Assembly (NCBI GenBank): GCA_900079685.1
Contig: LT599018.1
Span: forward strand, 675,012-739,011
Length of the DNA stretch: 64,000 bases
Origin: an uncultured delta proteobacterium
Lineage (GTDB): Bacteria > Desulfobacterota > Desulfovibrionia > Desulfovibrionales > Desulfovibrionaceae
Reading direction: 5' to 3'
Positions 58,511 through 64,000 of the stretch are shown one piece after another. Made by a program: the position numbers and the translations under genes. Each line of letters starts with the position of its first letter. The stretch's first letter is position 1. A model generated the notes under the pieces. It saw only the letters and a list, made by a program, of their open reading frames with translations. It did no database searches and was not told where the DNA came from.

Positions 58511-59572
58511 TCATGCCACGATGGGGACAAACGCCTTCTCCTCGTCCGGCCTGAACTCGACGGACGCGTCCCGGCCGGAGTTTTTGGCGTGGTACATGGC
58601 CCTATCCGCATTGTCCACGAGGTTTTCGAGATACGCCCCCTTCCACCGCTTGCTGGCGGCGGTCACCCCGGCGCTGAGCGTGATGTGCAGGCCGCTTTCC
58701 ATAACGTTTCCGTTTGCATCCCGTATCAAAAAGTTAAATTTCTTGATGAGATCGCAGCATTTTTTGGTAACCGCCGGCAACAGACCCGCATCCGGGCCTG
58801 AAACGACCAGTGCGAACTCTTCCCCGCCATAACGGGCCGCCAGGACATCGTTCCGGTCGCTAAATTCCTGCACGGCTTTTTTTAGATGGGAACCGACGAC
58901 CGCCAGAACCTGGTCGCCTATTCTGTGGCCGTGTTCGTCATTGAACCGCTTGAAATGGTCGATATCCAGCAAAGCCAGGGACAGGGGGCGCGACTCCGAC
59001 AGCCATTTATCAATGGCCCTCGCCATGAACTGGTCAAAACCGCGGCGGTTGGTGATTTTGGTAACACCGTCAAGAACGGCGATATCCTCAAGGTTGCGAA
59101 TATCGTCCTCAAGAAGATCTTTTACCCGGCTGAAGGCTTTGCGCAGCTTCATGATGGAGTCGTCACAGTCTCCGGAGCCCGATACGATGGAAACGCTTTC
59201 TTCTTCCAGGTTGTTGATGTCGCCGTAGCGGCTGGAAAGCATTTTCTGGAAACTCGCCACGGCGCTCGACGCTTCCCGCACCAGCGAGTCAACCTGGCCC
59301 CTGTACGGCTTAATCAGGATTTCGTGGTATTCCTTGAGAACCGCGCTCAGCCGTTCTTCCGAGTAGTCTTTTTTCTCTAGAATACCGGCCAGCAATACTT
59401 GAATGGCGATCTTTTGAGCGTCGGTAAGATCATGATAATCTTTTACTTCTCTGAAAAACAACAACATCGACCGCCAGTTCGATTCCGGAGGAACTCCGGC
59501 TCTGTCAAACATCTCAAAAAGAGTCAAGTATGTGTCTCTGCAGTCTACCGCCGCAGTAAAAGAATGTTTCAT
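58511..59572 (-). CDS. Diguanylate cyclase (GGDEF domain)
   Basis: 353-aa soluble protein. The N-terminal ~170 residues are helical with no known domain, then a linker coiled coil (SIMKLRKAFSRVKDLLEDDI) and a GGDEF domain with DIDHFKRFNDEHGH and the active-site RYGGEEF. The substrate motif is intact, so it should make c-di-GMP. The product-inhibition site RxxD five residues upstream is imperfect (R-N-D-V). Monocistronic; input signal unknown. Confidence 0.88.
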   Translation of the reverse strand: MKHSFTAAVDCRDTYLTLFEMFDRAGVPPESNWRSMLLFFREVKDYHDLTDAQKIAIQVLLAGILEKKDYSEERLSAVLKEYHEILIKPYRGQVDSLVREASSAVASFQKMLSSRYGDINNLEEESVSIVSGSGDCDDSIMKLRKAFSRVKDLLEDDIRNLEDIAVLDGVTKITNRRGFDQFMARAIDKWLSESRPLSLALLDIDHFKRFNDEHGHRIGDQVLAVVGSHLKKAVQEFSDRNDVLAARYGGEEFALVVSGPDAGLLPAVTKKCCDLIKKFNFLIRDANGNVMESGLHITLSAGVTAASKRWKGAYLENLVDNADRAMYHAKNSGRDASVEFRPDEEKAFVPIVA

Positions 59573-59683
59573 ACGGTTGCTTCAGCCTGGAGTAACAAGA
59601 TATACTTGTTTATTTTTAATAATTTATTCAGGAGGTGATTTTATATACCATACCATATTCACTGACCGTTGGAAAGCTTCTCC

Positions 59684-59784
59684 TTGCTTTTTCGGATTTT
59701 TTTCTTGAGCCGCAATACGGAAAAGCAAGAAGAAAACAAAATGTCGACATGCGACAGCGTGTTTGGTATGGTCCGGAAAAGCAA
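59684..59784 (+). promoter_or_regulatory. Leader of the desulfhydrase gene with alternative pairings
   Basis: TTGCTTTTTCG (59684-59694) can pair with either of two identical copies of CGGAAAAGCAA (59718-59728 and 59774-59784), eleven pairs with one U-G. The two structures exclude each other. The surrounding 290 bases (59573-59864) contain no convincing gene. Confidence 0.35.
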
Positions 59785-59864
59785 CAGGGATGCACCTTGC
59801 AGCCCTGCCGGCTGTCAGCCCGTTCCCCGCACCCATATGCGGATAACTTATCAGGAGGATGTGT

Positions 59865-60872
59865 ATGAACCTCGCCATTTTTCCCAGACGCGGCTACTTG
59901 CAGGGCCCTACCCCGATTGAAGCCGCCCCTTCTTTTTCCAAGGCCCTCGGCGGCAACGTCAATATCTACATAAAACGGGACGACATGCTTCCCGGAGCTG
60001 CGGGCGGCAACAAAACCCGCAAGCTTGACTTCTGCCTTGCCGACGCCCTTGGCCTTGGCGCGGATACCGTCATCACCTGCGGCGCCGTGCAGTCCAACCA
60101 CTGCCGCCTGACGCTCGCCTGGTCCGCCAAAGAGGGCATGGATTGCCATCTGGTTCTTGAAGAACGGGTCAAGGGCAGCTACAAGCCCGAAGCCTCCGGC
60201 AATAACTTCCTGTTCCAGCTCATGGGCGCCAAGAGCATCACGGTCGTTCCGGGCGGCACCGATATGGTGGCGGCCATGAACGACCTTGCTGAAAAGCTGA
60301 AAAAGGAAGGCCGCAAACCGTACATCATTCCGGGCGGCGCATCCAACCCCATCGGCGCCACCGGGTATGTGGCCTGCGCTCAGGAAATTCTGCAGCAGAC
60401 GTTCGAATCCGGCCTGAAAATAGACAGCATGGTCGTGCCCAGCGGCAGCGCCGGAACCCATGCGGGTATCGTTGTCGGCCTTATCGGCTGCCACGCCAAT
60501 ATCCCAGTTTACGGCATCAACGTCAGCCGCCCCCGCGAAAAGCAGGAACCCCTTGTCCACAAGCTTGCCGTTGCGACGGCGGAACGCGTCGGCGCCGGGG
60601 AAATCCCCGCGTCAGTGGTGGACTGCAACGGCGACTACGTGGGCGACGGCTACTCCCTGGTGACGGACAGCATGCTGGAAGCCGTGACGCTTCTCGCCCG
60701 GACGGAAGGCATCCTTCTGGACCCCGTTTATTCAGGGAAAGCCATGGCGGGGCTTGTCGACATGGTGCGCAAAGGCAAATTCGCCAAGGGTTCCAACGTT
60801 CTTTTCCTGCATACCGGCGGGTCTTCCGTCCTGTACGCCTACATGGAAGCGTTCCGCAAATCCTGGATCTAA
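59865..60872 (+). CDS. PLP-dependent D-cysteine desulfhydrase / L-cysteate sulfo-lyase family
   Basis: 335-aa fold-type II PLP enzyme. The PLP lysine lies in AAGGNKTRKLDF, with QSNHCRLTLAW and SGSAGTHAGIVVGL. The family includes DcyD (D-cysteine to pyruvate, H2S, ammonia), ACC deaminase and CuyA (L-cysteate to pyruvate, sulfite, ammonia). The segments VSRPREKQEPLVHKLA and GDYVGDGY resemble CuyA as I remember it more than E. coli DcyD. AGGAGG stands six bases before ATG 59865. No transporter or sulfite-reduction gene is adjacent. Either product, sulfide or sulfite, suits a sulfur-respiring organism. Confidence 0.82.
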   Translation: MNLAIFPRRGYLQGPTPIEAAPSFSKALGGNVNIYIKRDDMLPGAAGGNKTRKLDFCLADALGLGADTVITCGAVQSNHCRLTLAWSAKEGMDCHLVLEERVKGSYKPEASGNNFLFQLMGAKSITVVPGGTDMVAAMNDLAEKLKKEGRKPYIIPGGASNPIGATGYVACAQEILQQTFESGLKIDSMVVPSGSAGTHAGIVVGLIGCHANIPVYGINVSRPREKQEPLVHKLAVATAERVGAGEIPASVVDCNGDYVGDGYSLVTDSMLEAVTLLARTEGILLDPVYSGKAMAGLVDMVRKGKFAKGSNVLFLHTGGSSVLYAYMEAFRKSWI

Positions 60873-60932
60873 TCAACGTTGCCCCGCGTTTACCGTGGGG
60901 AGGCAAAAAGGGGGTACCCCCCATCCCCCGGC

Positions 60933-60960
60933 AGGGCGTCGATTGGCGCCCTATTTTTTT
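60933..60960 (+). terminator. Terminator after the desulfhydrase gene
   Basis: Stem AGGGCG / CGCCCT, 8-base loop, then A and seven Ts. Confidence 0.85.
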
Positions 60961-61206
60961 GCTCCAAAAGGCGCGCCGCCTTGAAAATATAGATTCTATA
61001 GTAATGGATTTTGCACGAAAATCGTCTATAATGGCATTACGTATGACATAATCGGCGAACACGCGGCTTCCCTGGAAAACGCCTGCCCTGCGCCGCCTCC
61101 GCCGGATATCGCGAATAAAATCATACCGGCGTGATATAATGCTGGAAATTTTCTAGAAAATATATAAACTTTGTGGTGGCAATATACGTATTTCCAGCAG
61201 GCTCCT
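60961..61206. other. AT-rich intergenic region with several small palindromes
   Basis: No gene is seen. It contains TATAGA-T-TCTATA (near 60989-61001), GATTTT/AAAATC (61007-61023) and the 14-bp palindrome ATTTTCTAGAAAAT (61147-61160), plus TATAAT at 61135-61140, which may be the -10 of the next gene though no -35 is convincing. Confidence 0.4.
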
Positions 61207-62937
61207 ATGAAAATCTCGTGGCGAAAGGCATTTACCAAGTCCTACCTTAAATGGGATGACCATTGGTCTGTGCGCGCGCCTGAAATACACAGTCTGGCGG
61301 AACTCAAAAACTTCCTGGACCTTGTCCACGTGCGGTTTTGCCTGCTCAAGCCCTACCTCGAAGTGCCGGATTACCCGCCCCTTGACCCCCGCGAACTGCT
61401 TCCGTCCTTTGATACCGACTTGTGGGAACACACGGGCATACCGGGGTTCAGCATGGTCGTTCTGGAACGGCCGCTCAATTATTTCCAGGAAGTCTTCCAG
61501 TACGACAATTTTCACCCCACGGGCCTTCCAGGCCAGGAACTGTCTGACAGCGCGCTGCTGAACCGCAACATGCAGACCATGCAGATGCGTCTTCCGCGCG
61601 TCATGCACGAGCCGCTACGCCAGGACTTCACGAAAAAGAACATAACCGACCTTGCGAACTACCCCGCCCTTCTCCCGTATCTGCTGGAGATGGACCGGGC
61701 GCAGGTCATGGGCATGCTGCCCGAATCGAGCCCCAAGCAGGGATTCTACCTTGCCGGTGTTTACGCATCCCTCCCGTCGGACCTGGATACGGAAATCAAG
61801 CGCTACGGTTTGCGCATCAACAAATTCGCCGTCGGCGACAACAAAATGTATGAGGCCAACCGCCACTTTGTGTACCAGCACCTGATGGAGCTGTACGGGT
61901 TCCCTGTCGCCTCCGAGCGGCGCACCTCTTCCGCCCTGTTCGCCAGGCGGCTGCACAAAATGGGCGAGCGGTTCCTGATCCGGGTTCTCGGCCAGTCCGA
62001 CAGGACCCTGACGACGCTCTGGAACGACAGCGCCAACCAGCTGTACCCCAAGGTGGAAAAAACCGCCCTGGTCGCCCTGGACCCGGATATGGAAGGGCTG
62101 GATGTCCTCAGGAAAGGCGGCTACCTCGTCGATACGGACAAAAACGTCGCCATCATCAGGGTCCGGTACCGCCAGCATACGTTCAATGCGGACAACGTGC
62201 GCCAGGAGCGCGCCCTTTCCGTGGAATCGCATGAGGTCATCCACCCCATAACAGGCATCCCCACCACCGAAGTGAACATTTTGCGCGACGGCGGCAACAT
62301 GTTCCTCCGCCTGAACGACATCGTGCGCGGCGAATATACCGGCCGGATTATTTATAAACGGAATGAAATCGTCGAAAACACGGATACCGAGGAAAAACGC
62401 CTCAAGTTCCTCTATGCCTGGCTCTCCAAACACCAGCGCCGCATGATCGGCTATGGCGACGAATTCTTCGGCAATATCAGCAGGATCCTTGACAGGTACC
62501 TGCACGCGCCGGAACATTACGAAGTGTTTGAAGCGCTCCACGACCTGCATTATGAGGTCATCGAAAAATTCAATTACATCCAGCAGGCCAGGAAAGTCCG
62601 CCTCCTCGAAGATTTGCGCGACAGAAACAGCAAATCCGGGCGGTTGTCCTACCACGCCATGCTTGCCAGCGTGATTGCGGAACTGCACGACCTGAAGTTT
62701 GAAATCGTCAGCTATTTCGACCCGCTGGTGGCCAGCATCATCACCATTGGGGAAAGCATCCTCAATGACCGGTACCTGCTGGCCAACTATATTGAGAAAA
62801 GAGACGACGCGCTCACCCCGAGAGGGATGGAAATCAAAAAAAGCTACCGCAAACTCGTCAGCCTTGTGGACGAGTTTAAAGCCATCCGCAAAACACGCAC
62901 TGAAATGCTGTCCCGGTACGCGCAAAGCGCGGACTGA
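61207..62937 (+). CDS. Large conserved-looking protein of unknown function
   Basis: 576-aa soluble protein I do not recognise. No signal peptide, transmembrane segment or Cys cluster. The first ~330 residues are mixed, with RAQVMGMLPESSPKQGFYLA and KFAVGDNKMYEANRHFVYQH. The middle has DGGNMFLRLNDIVRGEYTGR. The last ~170 residues are strongly helical and charged (EALHDLHYEVIEKFNYIQQA), suggesting a bundle or coiled coil. ATG 61207 has AGG seven bases before it. gcvT follows 38 bases later with its own ribosome site, so the two may be co-transcribed. Codon use matches its neighbours, so it is not obviously recent. Confidence 0.75.
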   Translation: MKISWRKAFTKSYLKWDDHWSVRAPEIHSLAELKNFLDLVHVRFCLLKPYLEVPDYPPLDPRELLPSFDTDLWEHTGIPGFSMVVLERPLNYFQEVFQYDNFHPTGLPGQELSDSALLNRNMQTMQMRLPRVMHEPLRQDFTKKNITDLANYPALLPYLLEMDRAQVMGMLPESSPKQGFYLAGVYASLPSDLDTEIKRYGLRINKFAVGDNKMYEANRHFVYQHLMELYGFPVASERRTSSALFARRLHKMGERFLIRVLGQSDRTLTTLWNDSANQLYPKVEKTALVALDPDMEGLDVLRKGGYLVDTDKNVAIIRVRYRQHTFNADNVRQERALSVESHEVIHPITGIPTTEVNILRDGGNMFLRLNDIVRGEYTGRIIYKRNEIVENTDTEEKRLKFLYAWLSKHQRRMIGYGDEFFGNISRILDRYLHAPEHYEVFEALHDLHYEVIEKFNYIQQARKVRLLEDLRDRNSKSGRLSYHAMLASVIAELHDLKFEIVSYFDPLVASIITIGESILNDRYLLANYIEKRDDALTPRGMEIKKSYRKLVSLVDEFKAIRKTRTEMLSRYAQSAD

Positions 62938-62975
62938 GCACCGTATCACCCTTCATTCGCCGCAAAGGAGCCCTC

Positions 62976-64000
62976 ATGACAGCCCTTCTCACAACGCCGC
63001 TTCACACGTGGCATGTGGCCCAAAAAGCCAAAATGGCCCCTTTCGCGGGCTGGGATATGCCCATACAGTACAAGGGAATCATCGCCGAGCACCTGCATAC
63101 CCGGGAAAAAGCCTCGCTCTTTGACATCTGCCACATGGGGGAATTCATCCTCAAGGGTCCCGGAGCCAAGGACGCTCTTGCCAAAGCCCTCACTCACAAC
63201 CTGGAAACGTTGAAGCCCGGCCGCTGCCGCTACGGCTTCCTGCTGGGTGAAGACGGCGGGATATGCGATGACCTGATCGTGTACTGCCTGGATACGGACC
63301 ACTACATGATCGTGGTCAATGCCGCCTGCCGCGCAAGCGATTACGCGGCCATAGCCTCCCGCCTTCCCGCCGGGCTTTCCTTACAGGACGTTTCCGACGA
63401 GACGGGCAAAATCGACCTCCAGGGCCCGGCCTCCCTTGCCGCCCTGGAACGGATACTGCCCGGCCCGTGGCGGCAGATGCCCTACTTCGGCCTTGTGCAG
63501 GCCGAATTTGACGACGCGCCCCTGCTTGTCAGCCGCACGGGCTATACCGGCGAACTCGGGTTCGAGCTGTACCTGCCCGCGTCAAAAGTCCTGGCGCTCT
63601 GGGAAGCCTGCCTTGCGGACCCCGACGTGGAACCGGCGGGCCTCGGCGCGCGCGACACCATCCGTCTGGAAGTGGGGCTGCCGCTGTACGGCCAGGACCT
63701 CGACACCCGCCACACGCCTGCGGAAGGCGGGTATGCAGGCATGCTGACGTCGGATGCGGCCTATATCGGCAAAGCGGGCGCCCTGACCGTGCGCGAAAAG
63801 CTTGTCGGCCTCTCCCTGGAAGGGCGCCGGAGCGCGCGCCACAACGACGAAGTGCTGTTGCACGGCAAAAAGGTCGGCATCGTCACCAGCGCCTCCTTTG
63901 CGCCGTCCCTCGGGCATGCGGTCGCTCTCGCCTATATCGCGGCGGAACACGCCGACGCGGAACAGTTCACCATTCTCGCGTCCAAGACCGAGCTGCCCGC
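62976..64000 (+). CDS. gcvT: Aminomethyltransferase, glycine cleavage T protein (3' end outside window)
   Basis: The frame runs open from ATG 62976 to the window end, giving 341 residues. AAAGGAG precedes the ATG. Motifs: MAPFAGWDMPIQYKGII, ASLFDICHMGEF, the folate-site VSRTGYTGELGFELYLP, AGLGARDTIRLEVGLPLYGQ and the C-terminal barrel beginning KLVGLSLEGRRSARHNDEVL. It transfers the methylene group of glycine from the H protein to tetrahydrofolate. Other gcv genes would be expected just downstream. Only ~20 residues appear to be missing. Confidence 0.94.
   Translation, partial: MTALLTTPLHTWHVAQKAKMAPFAGWDMPIQYKGIIAEHLHTREKASLFDICHMGEFILKGPGAKDALAKALTHNLETLKPGRCRYGFLLGEDGGICDDLIVYCLDTDHYMIVVNAACRASDYAAIASRLPAGLSLQDVSDETGKIDLQGPASLAALERILPGPWRQMPYFGLVQAEFDDAPLLVSRTGYTGELGFELYLPASKVLALWEACLADPDVEPAGLGARDTIRLEVGLPLYGQDLDTRHTPAEGGYAGMLTSDAAYIGKAGALTVREKLVGLSLEGRRSARHNDEVLLHGKKVGIVTSASFAPSLGHAVALAYIAAEHADAEQFTILASKTELP

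Noticed and set aside
59741-59920. Small Cys-containing ORF overlapping the start of the desulfhydrase gene, considered as a cysteine leader peptide
   Set aside because: It runs into the structural gene in another frame, has only three scattered Cys codons and a weak ribosome site.

Overview
The window looks like a chromosomal segment of a GC-rich deltaproteobacterium, most likely a Desulfovibrio-like member of the Desulfovibrionaceae. The inference rests on several features. There is a Wolinella/Desulfovibrio-type di-haem fumarate reductase fused in one operon with a two-subunit class I fumarase, and a short malic enzyme. There are two separate class II tRNA nucleotidyltransferases, one with a DHH-CBS-CBS front end. 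ThiC is short (430 aa), and several small cell-envelope proteins match types I associate with that family. No prophage, transposon, CRISPR array or rRNA operon is visible; this is nearly all core chromosome with small lineage-specific genes between.

Layout. 1-4.8 kb: mutS2 (3' end)-dnaG-rpoD, followed by three tandem terminator-like hairpins and a small coiled-coil protein. 4.8-12.6 kb: C4-dicarboxylate block on the minus strand (malic enzyme, an MFS transporter, then frdC-frdA-frdB-fumA-fumB). 12.6-22 kb: pbpC, a K+-independent H+-pyrophosphatase with a strong promoter, yjbQ, a CCA/CC-adding nucleotidyltransferase, biotin ligase, an M23 peptidase and pcm. 22-30 kb: mrp, pgsA, a small ORF, an FtsB-like protein, a TPR protein, a lipoprotein, fbp, tsaD, trxA and bamD. 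30-34.3 kb: a 4-TM protein, YHS protein, racemase and folK (minus), then xerD and a glycosyltransferase. 34.3-44 kb: a structured repeat, thiC with TPP riboswitch, the DHH-CBS-nucleotidyltransferase fusion, a HIT protein, lapA, lapB and mutS. 44-46.4 kb: lipoprotein, an S24-type repressor, a zinc-ribbon peptide and a GyrI-like protein. 46.4-52 kb (mostly minus): tpiA-secG-tRNA-Leu, rimI, a degenerate Nudix protein, suhB, a second copy of the structured repeat, mreB and a GAF protein. 52-58.4 kb: small lipoprotein, hslV-ispE-tRNA-Gln-prs-rplY-pth-carD-rho. 58.5-64 kb: a GGDEF protein, a D-cysteine desulfhydrase/cysteate sulfo-lyase, an unrecognised 576-aa protein and the 5' part of gcvT.

Metabolically the segment links pyruvate/malate (MaeB), fumarate (FumAB) and succinate (FrdABC) with membrane energetics (QFR, H+-PPase) and gluconeogenesis (Fbp, TpiA). 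Most of the rest is information processing and envelope biogenesis.

The most interesting non-coding signal is a pair of intergenic elements (34371-34498 and 49596-49721). They share a 74-nt core (68 of 74 positions identical by hand alignment), but each is enclosed by different, locus-specific arms that still base-pair. The G-U wobbles in both copies point to the minus strand as the RNA strand. I do not recognise it as a named RNA family.
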